Assembly: GCF_021018895.1 (NCBI RefSeq) | Contig: NC_079374.1 | Location: 7,529,712-7,593,711, forward strand | DNA: 64,000 nucleotides | Source of the DNA: Seriola aureovittata | Taxonomy: Eukaryota > Chordata > Actinopteri > Carangiformes > Carangidae | Direction: 5' to 3' | In this document: one piece after another, positions 1 to 12,244 of the stretch | How positions within the stretch are numbered: position 1 is the first letter of the stretch | How the letters are laid out: each line of letters starts with the position of its first letter | The notes under the pieces: generated by a model | Told to the model about the DNA's origin: nothing | What the model saw: only the letters and a program-made list of their open reading frames with translations | Databases searched by the model: none | Translations under genes and position numbers: made by a program

Positions 1-178
1 CTTTGCCTCTTGTGTTTCAGTGAGTTCCTACATTAACCACAATGCATTTAAACAACTTCCGGAGAATGATCCTGTAAATTCTGTGTGTAGACGGAGAGAG
101 ATCAGGCGTCCTGTGGCGTCACGGTTCATAACAAACACACTTCCTGGTTTAATTCTATCATGATCCTCAATGTTTCCA
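1..178 (+). other. Exon-like segment, copy A of a local duplication
   Basis: A pyrimidine-rich stretch ending in CAG at about position 20 is followed by an open reading frame of about 50 codons that begins SSYINHNAFKQLPEN and ends at a TGA near 170-174. A second, diverged copy lies at about 1290-1490. This could be the last exon of a plus-strand gene whose body lies left of the window, or a repeat that happens to be open. I do not recognise the protein. The call rests only on the acceptor-like sequence, the open frame and the local duplication. Confidence 0.2.
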
Positions 179-671
179 TTTTAAAGAGTTTTACGTTTAA
201 GATTTAAAAGATCGATTTCAGCACCTTTGAAATCGGCAGCTGCTTCAAAGTAAGAAAAAAAAAAAAAGGGGCAGACGATGGCTGATGAAAGAAAAGTGTA
301 ACAATGAAAAAGCTAAACTCTCCCTTCTCCCAGCAACAGCTGCTGTGGTGCCCTTCAGCAAAGCTTTAGCATGTGCGGCACGCGCTGCTGTGATTGAAGC
401 AAAAGGCACTCGACATAGATTGAGACACTTTGGTGTTTATCTTATATGCTGAGCTGGTAACTGTATCAGAGGTGAGCACTTTCAAGACTTTGATGTCCTG
501 CTTCACTCAGTGTCTTTGGAGCTTCACTTTCATCGTCTGACCTTCTCAAAGATTCACACCAGCCGTCCTTCACCCCACTCCCCCCCCCCCCGCTGCTCTA
601 ACCTTTTCGGTTGCCGCCACCTTCCATTAACTTGCATCATCTTCTTGCTGGGTCTCGTCTGTGGCGTCGCC

Positions 672-3600
672 TCAGAGCTCCACGGTTCGCAGGTGGCCGC
701 GGGGGGAAACCGCGGCCAGCACGCTCTGAGGCAAACACTCGGACTGCTCCGCGGTGCTGCCACAACAGGACCAGTGCGGCTTCCCCGGGTGGCCCTTATG
801 ACCGTGACCGCAGCCTTTAAATCCTCCTGCCGTCAGACAAACAGGGAGGAGACAGACAGACGAAGACAGGAGATCAGAAACAACAGGAGTGACGCTGAGA
901 TGAAGGACAGAGAGGGAGAAATAAACTAAGGACCATTTATACTGGAGACATGTGTCTGATTTAAATCATAACTTCGTCCTAAATGTGCCGCTGCGTGACA
1001 CTAGTTGTCAAAAATTCAGGAATTTTTCAACATTTTCATCAATTTCTCAGGAAATAATGTTTGGATCCTTAAAAATCATACATATTAACGGCATTGAGAT
1101 CTATGAGGTTAAACAGTTTGGTGCAGATTCAGACAATAATCTGGATCTTGTGGCAGAAAACGTTTGGCCTTGAAGGAGGTATGCACATAAACTACATTAA
1201 ATGAAGGTAGCATCTCATCTAAATATTCTTATACTGTTGTATATCATCATCAACCTGTAATAAATAACGTAATTTACTTTGCTACTTTCACTTTACTTTG
1301 CCTTTTATTTCAGTGACTTCCTACATTAACCACGATGCCTTTGAACGACTTCCAGAGAATAAATTCTGTGAGTTGATGAAGAGAGATCAGTTTCTTTTCA
1401 GCTGAAAACTGTGCCTCCTTTCTCAAAATGCAAAATGTCATCTAGAGGCATGGTTCATAACAAACCTTTTAGTGTAATTGTATCAGGAGCAAATCTGATT
1501 TTTGTATAAATAAAATTAACTTCAATGCAACTGCACATGAAGAGTAAAGAGAGCATCAGATTACTGCATAATAAACCGGTTTCTCTCAGAAACAGAAGTC
1601 CACAGTCTGTTCTCTGTCCACGTCCTTCTTAAAAACAAAGTGAACCATTTTTGTTGTTTTTTATTTTTGTTCGATGTGAAAAGCACCTCAGTGAAAAGTG
1701 TCCCTCCGATCGGACACTTTCAGGATGTCTTGTGTGTACCTGGCATGGTTCCTGGACAGCCACAGCGAGCCTCTTTGGCTCCTCCACTGGAGCAGAAGGA
1801 GCAGCAATGAAACGTCCCACTGTGACGCCTCAACTTCCTCTTTACAGTCAGACTGAACGGGGAACCCTGCAGGAGGAGATGGGAGAGAGTCAGTGTCTGT
1901 CTGTCTGTCCGGGTCGACAGACACCAGCACTACATAAAAACAGATGCAGAAAAGTGGCTGGATTCTTAAAAACTCAGGATATCAGGATTATCAAGCATCC
2001 CAGCAGACAAATTCAACATCACAGCTGTTGCAGGCAGCCTGGTTTGTCCATGTCGATTCATTTAGTCAGGATGATGTTAACAGCCCCGAGGTGACACACT
2101 GGGAGCTGCCGGCAAGGCCACGGCTCAGCCCAGCATCAAATCAAACTACTTTCCAATGCATATCTCAGCTGAGAGAAGTAATAAACAACAACTGTTCTGA
2201 GTTGTTTCGTACCTTGACATGTTGAGCTTTGACACAAACCCACACTGAGTAGGTTCCCGGCCCCTCAGGTGTGTATGAAACACTGTAGGATCCGTCGTTG
2301 TTGTCGACCACTGTTGTCTCCACTGTGCTGAAGGAAAAGATCACAAATGATCTGAAACGAGTGTCCCTTCCTTACAATTCATCTCCTGCCATCAAGTTTC
2401 CTCCCCACATTTCATTCGATGACATTAACAACAACAGTCGGCAGAGCAGAGTTTGTTTCTTGTTTGTATTCAAATCGTCATATTTGACTTTTTAGACAAC
2501 CAGAGATCAAAGCATGAATTCCTTTTCACATCACAGGCAGAGGACGATCCAAACACTAACCATGGCTGTTAGTTATTTAAAGTCAGTATGTCCAGTTTTC
2601 ATGAGGTCAAAGTGTCCTTCAAGTTGTTACTTAATGAAAATTGCAATCTCTGTGATGCTTTCGACGGCTCCCATAGTGATCTCATTTATAATGCACAAAT
2701 GATTTTTGAAATGTTGCGAGCATCAAACTTCATTCTTTCTGTCACCAAGAAAACAACGTAAAACAACCCTCTTGTTTTGCTTCTGTTTCTATCACTTCTT
2801 TTTCTTCTACTGAAGTAAGCATGCTAACCAGCTAGCCCACTTTCCGATACTGAGTCACTGTAGCATCCAGTGTTGCCCGAAGAAGTAGCTCTGCTCGGAG
2901 GACGTATTATAACGTCCAACAATGGCTGAAGCTGTTGGTGAGTAAACAGCTGTCAATTAATGCTAACGTTGGCTATGTAGCGATAGCAAAACTTACAAAT
3001 AACTCATTTCATGCTGGAAAGCTGTGGTGATCACTGAGATGTAACTGGTTTCACTACATTTCATAGAGGTAACTACCATCAGTCTGGTGTGAGTAACCGC
3101 AGTTAGATAATGTACGTCACTTTAATTACAGACTGCAGGTGAAACACACACGCTGCCTTCACGTGGCTGGAAGAGTTAATTAACTAACTGGTAAGAAACA
3201 GATATTAATCAGATATGAATCTTCCTGTTAGAATAAAACAGAAAGCAAAAGCATGAATTAAATGGGTTTGTGCGTTTTCTTTTAGGTCACAAGAGTAACC
3301 CGTAACCATAGTCACAGAAATAGCACAGTACACAGATTTAAATTGCCCCGTTGACCTGCAACAAAGCAGCTGCTCAACACACTGTGAAAAACTTCACTTG
3401 ACCAGTCTGGACACAAACACTTCAGTGTGCTGCTAAACATCCAAATACATTCCACGAGAGGATAAAACTTAATCGAGCCTCATGAAAATACCATGCCAGA
3501 GAACTTCAGTCTCTTCAGAATATTTCCTCTAACCTGAACTGAATTGAACCAGATCTGCTCAAGAGAGTTAAAACACTGACACAGCAGGTCAGGCGGTGTC

Positions 3601-6386
3601 AGGCGCTCACCAGTTTTTCTTCTCCTTGTGGACGACACTGACCAGGACGTGCTCCCCACCTCGCGCCATCTGCTCTCCAGCCGAGTCCCGGCACACCAGG
3701 GTGAAGCGTCCCTGCTGACCCTCCCTGCCCCGCTGCAGACCTGTGGCCGCGAGGAGTTAAAGGTTAGAGACGTGAATTTGATTGTCGAGCAGCTCGTTCC
3801 AAAATAAAGGGCATTGATCTGCTGCAAGCGTTTTTACCCCGGCTGCAGAGATTTACTCTCATTGAGTCACAAGAGCACGAGCAGAAAGACACCAAAACCT
3901 CTCTCATAGGCAGAAAAGCACTGAGAGACGTGTCAGAGAGAGTGGCAGAGAGGTCTCATACATCAAGGCAGAAATCTCTCTGACACAGTCACACCTGCAG
4001 AGAACAGTTTGCTTCCTAAGTATCTACGCACAAACTTTTGCAAACACACAAGAAGCAGGAAAACAGGAAGAACACAACGACTCGTCTCTCCAGGTTTTAC
4101 GAGTGATCCTGCTCGACATTAGAAGAGGCACTCCATCATTCAGACACACAAACTGGAGACACTTTGTCTTGTGTCCCTTAAAGACTTCAGTCACACACTC
4201 CATCTCACCCACAAACAACCCCCCCCCCCCCCCCCATCCCCCCTGCAGACTGCTTAGATAAGCCACTTTCCCCTCTAAACATATGGTGATGGCAGTCAGT
4301 GTGACTTCAGGCACAGCTGGGCTTCACTGCTGCTGACCACAGCTTTCCAGAAACTCACATTATCATTTAGTGTTCCACTAACTTGCTCTGCTGTGCTGCT
4401 GGGGTCACACTCGCTGATACAGATGTTCATCTGCTGCTGCTGCTGCTGCTGCTGCTGTTGTGTTAAAGCTAACGTCGTTTGTGTTCACATCAGTGATTAA
4501 TGTTACTTGGCATTTTCTTGACACACAATTAGCCGTCCCATGACTAATGATCCTAAACTGTGTTTTCATCTGTCTTTGCTCAGTTTTCCAGTAACTGCAG
4601 GCTGATCTGTTTGGATGCTGTTGCTAACGAATGGATTCAATGCTCCTATTCCTACAATATGTGCAAAGCTACAAACACTGCTCAGACTAATATTAATGCT
4701 ACTTAGAGCTGCTGCAATTGATCGATTTATCGATCACTGACAACTCTTTTGATAACATGTTGTTTTGAACCCAGTCTCTGGCTCCTAACACTTCGCTCGT
4801 CTTCACCTGGGCCCACGGACCAAACCTGGCAACACACGCAGCAACAGCAGAAGAAGAGCAGAGACACTGGATGAGAAGATGAACTGCTGATTGTCGAAGG
4901 AAGAGCTCCAATATGTGTCTGAAATCAAGTTGTTGCTTTTACATTTAAACAAACAAGAGAAATCTGAGATCCAAATATGGAACTATTATTTTAACTACTG
5001 CTGTTACTGGGGATCGATGTAACAACGCACATTTATTCAAGTGTTGTATGAATCTGATGTAAACTGGCAAAAGGTATTTTTTTTATACAGATCATCAGCT
5101 ATAAAACAATATGAACTACATTACAATTATTTCTGAAATAGCTCATTGATTAATTGATTAGACCAGTGGCTCTCAAAGTGGGACCCCCAGAGATCCTTGA
5201 GGGGGACACTAGGGGACCCAGCAAAAAGGGGAATAATTTATTTTCACTTTAATTCCATCCATAAGAGAACCACTGGAGTAGGAAAATAATTAACAAAATT
5301 CTTATGTCAGACATTTATCAAGCAGGAGTTTCATCTCCTCAAATGTGAAAATCTGCTGTTTTTCCTTGTTTTAAACAGTTGTAAACGATGTTGTTCAGAC
5401 AAAACAACATGAAGAAGTCACATTGGGCTCTGGGAAATCGTAACGGGCAAACAACTAATACAAAAGAAAATCTTAAAAATGAATCAATGAGAATAACTAT
5501 TAGTTACAGCCCTGGTTAAGATATTAAAATACTAAAGGGCAATGACACGTAAACACTGTAAGTCTGGACCTTTGAGTTCTCGACATTTCTACATAATACA
5601 AGACATTCCCTTCATTCAGACATTCCTGCTACTTTGACTTAAAATACAGAAATTAAAACCACTGCCACAACAAATACTATCATTAGAAACACTAGTGCTG
5701 TCACTGCTGCCACTAATGGGTGTGAATTATCTGTGAATGTGTGTGTGTGTGCTCTCTAAGCCAAGTACCCAGCAGCTGTCACCATTACTGAGCCAGCTGT
5801 TGTGGCCAACATTTCACCTGTGCCGTCCAGATCCACCATCTCAAACCCTCTTATCACTCACAGAGAGAGAGAGAGAGCGAGAGAGAGAGAGAGAGAGAGA
5901 GAGGATAATTATCACTTAACTGCACCTAATAGTCAACGCAGAAATCTGCCCTTTATCTGCCCCCCCGTAAATGAAGGAGCTGCTGTGAGAAGCTGATGTG
6001 GCTGATGAAAGTTAACTTGAGGGGGAGCAAACACATTAAAAGGTGGATAAAGATGGTTTAGCTGATAGCAGTGATACTGTGGATTTATAAAAACCAAACC
6101 CAACACAAGAAAGGAGAAGTCTTTGAAACACGATATGGAAGTCAATTGGAAGGAGGTGTGGGTAAATGAAAGGTCACTGCAGGGTGAAATACTCTAATAC
6201 ACCCCGAGCCAGACCGACACGGACACAAACAAGAGCTTCACACAACACACAGACTGACCTTTCTGGCAAACACGGCAACAAAACAGCTGATCTTTGACTC
6301 CGACGAGACTCTGAATAAAGTCTCTTTTACTTTGTACTTACGTTCTGAGACGTTCACAGAGAAAAGCTGCTGCAAAGCTCTGCTGC

Positions 6387-6428
<42 letters not shown>

Positions 6429-7223
6429 TGAAGGTCTGTAATTTGTGGACGCCCAACAGAGGACCACATGACTTGAATTTTTTACTTTTGTTTACTTTTT
6501 TTCCTCTTGTGCGTTTATTGATTTATTGTTTAAACATACGTGTTTGTAATTCTCCTCGTTATAACTAAGTCTTGCTTATTGACACTTTGCCTCTGTGTCT
6601 TTTATTGCTTTGTTTTGTTTTTATGTTTGTAACACTTTGTAACTCAGTTTTGAAAACTGCTGTATAAATAAAGATATAATTATTACTGAATGCGACAATA
6701 TGACTTTGTTTTTCTGTGCTCTGAGTGATTTCTTAAGGCTGCAACTTTAATTATCAATTCATTTGTAAATTTTTTCTTTTTTTTAAATAATCATGTCTGT
6801 AAAAAGTCTCTGTTACAGCCCGAGGTTACGTCTTCAAAATTGCTTCTTTTGTCCAATAAACAGACTAAAACAACCTAAACATATTCAATCAACTAAACTA
6901 CAACTATAATAAACAGAGTAAAGCTAATTTTAATATTATTAATTAAGTTTTTCAGCACTTTACTGTTTTTAGATCTGTAATGCTTTTGCTATAATTTAGA
7001 TGTACTGTGCAGACTGTCAGAGAGACGAGGAAAATCTGGTACATTCATGTGTTTATATAATCCTTTTTATATCATTTATATAAAGTTCACCCTGCTCAGG
7101 TCGGTCCTGGTGTCCAGTGAGGGAGTGAAGCTACATTTATCTTTATAAGAATTCATTCCTGTGGCTTGAAAATGTCCAGTAGCCACTTACAATGTCACCT
7201 GTGAGTTTCCCTTCTCTCTTTAA

Positions 7224-7304
<81 letters not shown>

Positions 7305-10300
7305 AACACCATCCGCTGCCTTCAGGCCTGTTGAGTCGCCTCAGCATTCCTTCGATCCCAAAGGAATTTCTGTCTCGGAGCCCAAAGCACCCAGGAAGGA
7401 AACAATGGTCTTTAACTGCTCCAGTAGAAGTTGGTCCACACTCCACCCCCCCCCCCCCCCCACCCCCCCACCCCCCAGCATTTAAACCTGTCCCCACCCT
7501 CCTGCCTGCAACGATTCACACAGGCTGATCTCCAGCTGTAGCTTTAGACCTGTTTCAGGGCTAAATATCACTTTGAACAATAAATACATCTGTAATTAAG
7601 TGAATCCACAGACTTAAAAAAGAAACATTCATGACACATCTGTTATAAACCTGAGTACTGCAATGACTAGGAAAACAACAAATCCCATTAAAGTCTCAAT
7701 GTGGGAGTTTATTCCTGAGCCTATTGGTTCCTTCTGAAAATAAATCTCTTACTCTGTTTTCATGTTTAAAACAAGTGAAATTCAAACACATTTGTTGCAC
7801 TAGTGAACATTTACATATGATGTATTTGGGATTGACTCATAGAATCCAGGGTAATAAAACAGTGTCGGTAAGTGATGTGTTTTAATAGGTTTTGGATGGA
7901 GGTTTATAGCACAGAGCAATAATCCATAACATGCTTTACAATACCTGTCTGGTCCTTTTATAGGATTTCTTCTCGATAAAAAATATAAAACAACAACCTA
8001 TAACCTTCCTTTAATTTAAATGAAAGGGATTAAAAAAGGTGCAACTCTACTTATTAATACCTGATCATGAACATTTCACAACTTATTGCAGGATATTAAC
8101 CTGTGTATTTATTTCTTTCTTTATTTGGATCCTGATTATCCCTCACTAATGTAACTGCTCTTACATGAAGATCAAATAACTTTAATAAAATAATAAAATA
8201 ATTAATAAAACCGATCCTTGTACTTTCACACTGGTGCGTTTACCTTCCCCTTCGATGGTGCACTTGCTGAGGTCCGCTGTCTTAGAGTTGATCACCCCGA
8301 CCACCGGGTAGCCCTCCACCTCCCCTGCTGGCTCCCTGGGCATGAAGCAGATGCTGCTCCCGTCGTCGGGGGCGACGGTCGCCGGGTGAGGGTCGTAGCC
8401 GCTCTCCGCCAGACTGGTCAGTCTCCTCAGGGTCACTCCTTTGGCGCTGAGGATCTCAGCGTCCGACCCGCAGCTCAGCAGCCTCTCTGCGAACTCCACA
8501 CCTCCTCGGACATCCAGCAGAGCCTGCTGCAGCTGAGCCCTCTGCAGGTGCAGCTGGTTCCTGGTGCACAGGCATAGCGGGAACATTTACATTATTCTAC
8601 GGTTAACCCACAACAGCTAATTTTCAACAACCAGCATGAAAGTTGATGACTTTACCTCAGAAATAAAGTAAGAACCACATCTCACTTCCTTCATTCTGCT
8701 GATGAAGACCCTGAGATGTGGTTGAAAGCTTGAGGAAATGCTAGTAAGTAGAGAGTGAGTTCAGATCATCTTCTGAAATTTCAAAGTGAGATAAACTTTA
8801 CGGACTTTACTCGAGGAGAGCTTTGTCTCGGAGTCAGTCAAATTAAAAGAGGAAGGTATCAAATTTTCATTAGAGATGACTGTGGGGCCAAAAGTAGAAT
8901 TCCCCTCCACCCCCACCCCCATGGGAGGTCAGAGGTCAGGGTGACCTAACCTGCAGCTGAGAGAACTGAGAGCTTCTATTCCTTGTTGAGAGTGTGAGAA
9001 GGACACTTCAAGATAAAACTGCACCGGGTTTAGTCATACCTGCGTTGGACACGGAGCTCCTCCAGGCGACGCAGCAGAGACAGGCAGTGGGCTTCCACAG
9101 CGCTGGCATAACATCGCGCAAACGCCCTCACCTCGATGGCTGTCGCATCCACTCGTGCCTGCAAAGCCTCCTGGGATACTTCCACCTGTAGGAGAGAGAA
9201 GAGAAAGAAAAAAGGATAGGAAGGTTTTAACATGGCGGTTGGTCTCTCCGACGCTGGGATGAACAGACTCCGTAGCACCTTCTGCAGTGACTCCTCCAGA
9301 CGGTCCAGGCGAGGACGCAGGCGCGCAGTGATCAGCTCTCGGATGCGGTCTCCATGACGATCTATGACGTCACGCGTGGGGCAGCAGCGGTGGTCGCGGT
9401 GCAGCGTGGCGGCACACTCCAGGCAGACGGGCAGGTCGCACGGCTGACAGAAGAGCCGGAGCTCCTGGCCGGGATGGAGGGAGCAGAGGACGGGGCGGCA
9501 GAGACGACCACGAGACCTCAGCTCCTCCACGCCCCGAACGGAGTGAGACGCTGTCCGCTTCTGCCGCCTGCGGACAGCAGAGAGAACAGATACTCACATG
9601 TCTGCATTGTCAGAATAAAGATTCAGTTCAACCTCAGGCCTCGGCTGGAGGTCAAAGGTTACCTTGTGATGGCTGTAAGAGAAGAGAAAACAACTGAATA
9701 GAATACAACTTTAATAAAGAGGATAGAGTAGAAAGATATAGACAAGAACCTCACACATACTCTACCTATAAAACAAGAGTCTAACCTTGTTGCTCTGTTA
9801 GTGTGAGCTCAAAGTACAATAGAGTATAATAGAACCTACTCACTAGTTCAAGTTTCTCCAAAGATTTGACGCTTGTCCTTGGAAACACTGTCTTTGCATT
9901 GTGGACTGACGGTTGGACAAAAGAGATAATTGCCACGAACTACCAATTCTATAGACAAATGACTAATCAAGACACTAATATACAGATTTATTGATGATAA
10001 ATAATTGTAAGTTGAAGCCCTGCAATAGTCCCTCGCCTCTTTGTGAGCATCATACTGCAGGATAGGCTCGAGCGAGACAGAACCAACCTACCAGCTTGTT
10101 AACAGAATAGAATGACATAGAAATGAATGGAGTAAATAGAATCTCACACCTATAGGTGAGTGTGACAGCACAACATGCGCTAAGACAAAACCAAACCTTC
10201 CTGTGAGCTTGACAAAAGAAAACAGTAGATTGGAATAGAATTTATCTGCTTAAGTTCACCTGTTTAACTGAATTGTAACTCTATTCTATTCTATTCTATT

Positions 10301-11159
10301 CAAGTCCAAGTCAACAGGTAGTTTCTATTCTATCAGTGAGCTGAATATAACATACCGGAAGAGAAGCTGCATGTTAACTTGACAGCAGAATAGAATAGAG
10401 TAGACTAGAACATGATGAAATACAACAGTACAGAACTTCTGTGAGTGTGGCATAGAATGGAAGAGAATAGAAACTCTCCTCTCACGTGGAATAGAAACAA
10501 TCTCAGAATGTGAACCTGACAGCAGAATATAGAATAGAGTATAATAGAACATAGAGCATATATAGAATCTCACAGTGAACATGGCAGAATAAACTTGAAC
10601 AGAACGACAGAATCGAATAGAATCAATCGAATAGTACAGAATCGAATCGCATAGAACAGAATAGTATCTACCTGTGCGCCTGGCAGCAGAACTCGCACAG
10701 GTTGATGGAGCAGACTTCGCAGCGGCTCTCGGCGCCTCCTTCGCCGCACAGGTCGCATCCCAGCGGGCCGTTCGTCACCAGGGTCTCCAGGAATATTTCG
10801 TCCAGCGCCAGGTGGTCGGTGCTCAGCCCGGCCGGTCCCGACGGAGGAATGTCCACCTCGGAGTCACAGTCGGGACAGAGCACCGTGACGGTCACGGCGG
10901 GCGCGTCCGCCTCCACCGCCTCGCCGCTCCTGCCGTTCTCTGCCGCGTCCCTGTGGCGGCGCGAAGACACGGAAAACGGCTCCAGCTGGGCGATACAGTC
11001 GGAGCAGAAGGTGTGCAGACACGGGAGGATCTTAGGGTCCCGGTACAAGCGTTTACACGCGTTACAAACCGCCCTCGGGTTTACTAAGGCGCCGTTTTGT
11101 TCGTGTTCCGAGTTTGACGTTGACTCCGCCGCGGTTTCCTTCTGCTCTGACCGCGACAT
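672..11159 (-). CDS. trim45: TRIM45, RING/B-box/filamin E3 ubiquitin ligase, 8 exons, complete
   Basis: Coding exons (minus): 11159-10672, 9567-9279, 9185-9040, 8560-8244, 3740-3611, 2327-2213, 1866-1740, 826-672. Phases join to 588 aa; human TRIM45 is 580. The C3HC4 RING has C32/C35, C47, H49, C52/C55 and C95/C98. B-box 1 (C135-H162) is split by intron 1. B-box 2 lies near 186-230, then a coiled coil, a filamin-type Ig repeat (about 400-505, with DNNDGSYSVSYTPEGPG) and the diagnostic Gly/His/Cys-rich tail (GCGHGHKGHPG, WSCCG). TRIM45 is an E3 ligase reported to dampen MAPK and NF-kB signalling. The ATG at 11159 is chosen because it starts a family-like N-terminus, although the frame is open upstream to 11291. 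The exon 2 donor is the weak GTGCTA. Intron 4 (4.5 kb) is filled with simple repeats and a hAT-type MITE. Confidence 0.95.
1290..1490 (+). other. Exon-like segment, copy B
   Basis: This is the partner of the segment at 1-178. The acceptor-like tract and the first 45 bases or so (reading TSYINHDAFERLPEN) match copy A with few changes. The match then breaks up with indels and resumes around the shared GGTTCATAACAAAC. Copy B reads open for about 28 codons to a TGA. It lies inside trim45 intron 7, on the opposite strand. It is either a duplicated alternative last exon or a repeat pair. Confidence 0.2.
4431..4457. repeat. (CTG)n microsatellite
   Basis: Nine CTG units in trim45 intron 4. On the trim45 sense strand this reads (CAG)n. 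Confidence 0.9.
5164..5275. mobile_element. Short hAT-like MITE with inverted ends
   Basis: The left end CAGTGGCTCTC and the right end GAGAACCACTG are inverted copies with one mismatch, 112 bp apart. The CAGTGG(T)TCTCAAA-type tip is typical of hAT elements. Possible 8-bp target duplications (GATTAGAC and GAGTAGGA) match at only 5 of 8 positions, so the insertion is old or the flanks are misread. It lies in trim45 intron 4. Confidence 0.5.
5860..5903. repeat. (GA)n microsatellite
   Basis: Nearly pure GA dinucleotide run in trim45 intron 4 with one interruption (GCGA). Confidence 0.9.
6391..6426. repeat. (GT)n microsatellite
   Basis: Pure GT run of about 18 units in trim45 intron 4. Confidence 0.9.
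7226..7299. repeat. (GT)n microsatellite
   Basis: Pure GT run of about 37 units in trim45 intron 4, followed 145 bp later by a C-rich tract (about 7445-7478) with mononucleotide C runs. Confidence 0.9.
10030..10665. repeat. Degenerate (TAGAA)n pentamer-rich tract, trim45 intron 1
   Basis: Short runs of ATAGAATAGA and its complement TATTCTATTC recur over about 600 bp, with a pure block of TATTC units at 10271-10300. Between them lie imperfect repeats of a phrase like CTGTGAGTGTGAC. It reads as a decayed mini/microsatellite rather than a gene. Part of it lies close behind the trim45 exon 1 donor. Confidence 0.6.
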
Positions 11160-12244
11160 TGTCTGTTTTTTGGGGATTTCTGGTGCCAAAAACAAACCAG
11201 TGATTAGCCCTACCACGATGAAACCCACCGAGCCCCACAAACCTGTTACAACCGGAAGACAACTTCTCCAGAACCGGCTCTTCCTCTGCACAGTGACCGC
11301 TCACATGAAACCGTCTATTGCCCGACAGAAAAGATAATTGAATTTCATCTCACTGATTAAAATCCCACTGGAAAGTCCTACTTTTCTTCGACAGAAGTAA
11401 GCGGCATTCACGGCCCCATGGGACATATGACACCTCGCTCACTACCGGACCAATAGGAAGCCTCACACAGCCTATCAAGGGTGGTTCAAAGACTTTCAGG
11501 ACTCTTTAGCTCCAGTCTGGGACCCTGACTGCCCCCATCTACTGGCAGGACAGGACAATGTGGTTTCTGGAGCATCACACACAATAACTGTACTTTTTAG
11601 AGTTAGTCTGGTTTTATTATGTCAAATGCTGCATTCAATGTTTTTTTTTTTTTTTTTTTTAAGAAATCCTGAGCTTAATTAGTGTTCAGTTTTTCATTGA
11701 TTGTAAAATAATATCATATAATAATATGTATGGAATTCAGTCTTTAAGTGCTGAAATTTCCTATATTTTGATATTCTGTTTATTTTAATGCAGTTTCCAC
11801 ACAACACATGCAGTTTTATGTTAGACTGACAATTTAAAATAAAAACTCTAAATAACAAGAATTTTACTTTTTTAAAAAGTTTACTGACAAATAATTCACT
11901 TACAGCAAAACATGACACATACACCAGAGGAATAAAAAGGAAATGTAAAAGTAGACTGAGAAAAAGCAGTAGAGTTAAATGGTGTTACATGGTAACAACA
12001 CCCACTGAAACAAATTAATAACCAAAGTAACAATGTTCAGAAATTAATTGCACTGCTTTTATGTAGCCTATTTTACATCTGTCAAATCCTGACAGTGAAG
12101 GCAGCACATGCATACACAAAGATATACTGTATGTACCCAGGATGAGGTGTATGGCGAATATTTAACCTGTATTTGATGTACACTAAATACAGATCAATCA
12201 AATAAAGTGATTGATTGGTATTTAATGTATGTTTGTGTGTGTAA
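11160..12244. other. Spacer between trim45 and vtcn1
   Basis: This is 1.1 kb between the trim45 start and the vtcn1 stop. The trim45 5' region runs to about 11500 and contains a CCAAT motif at about 11449 in moderately GC-rich DNA, a plausible promoter. The rest is AT-rich with a poly-T run near 11641-11660 and probably includes the vtcn1 3' UTR. I see no further coding exon. Confidence 0.5.

Noticed and set aside
10702..11337. 211-codon plus-strand open frame
   Set aside because: It is antisense to trim45 exon 1, whose RING reading is clear. GC-rich coding DNA often leaves the other strand open.
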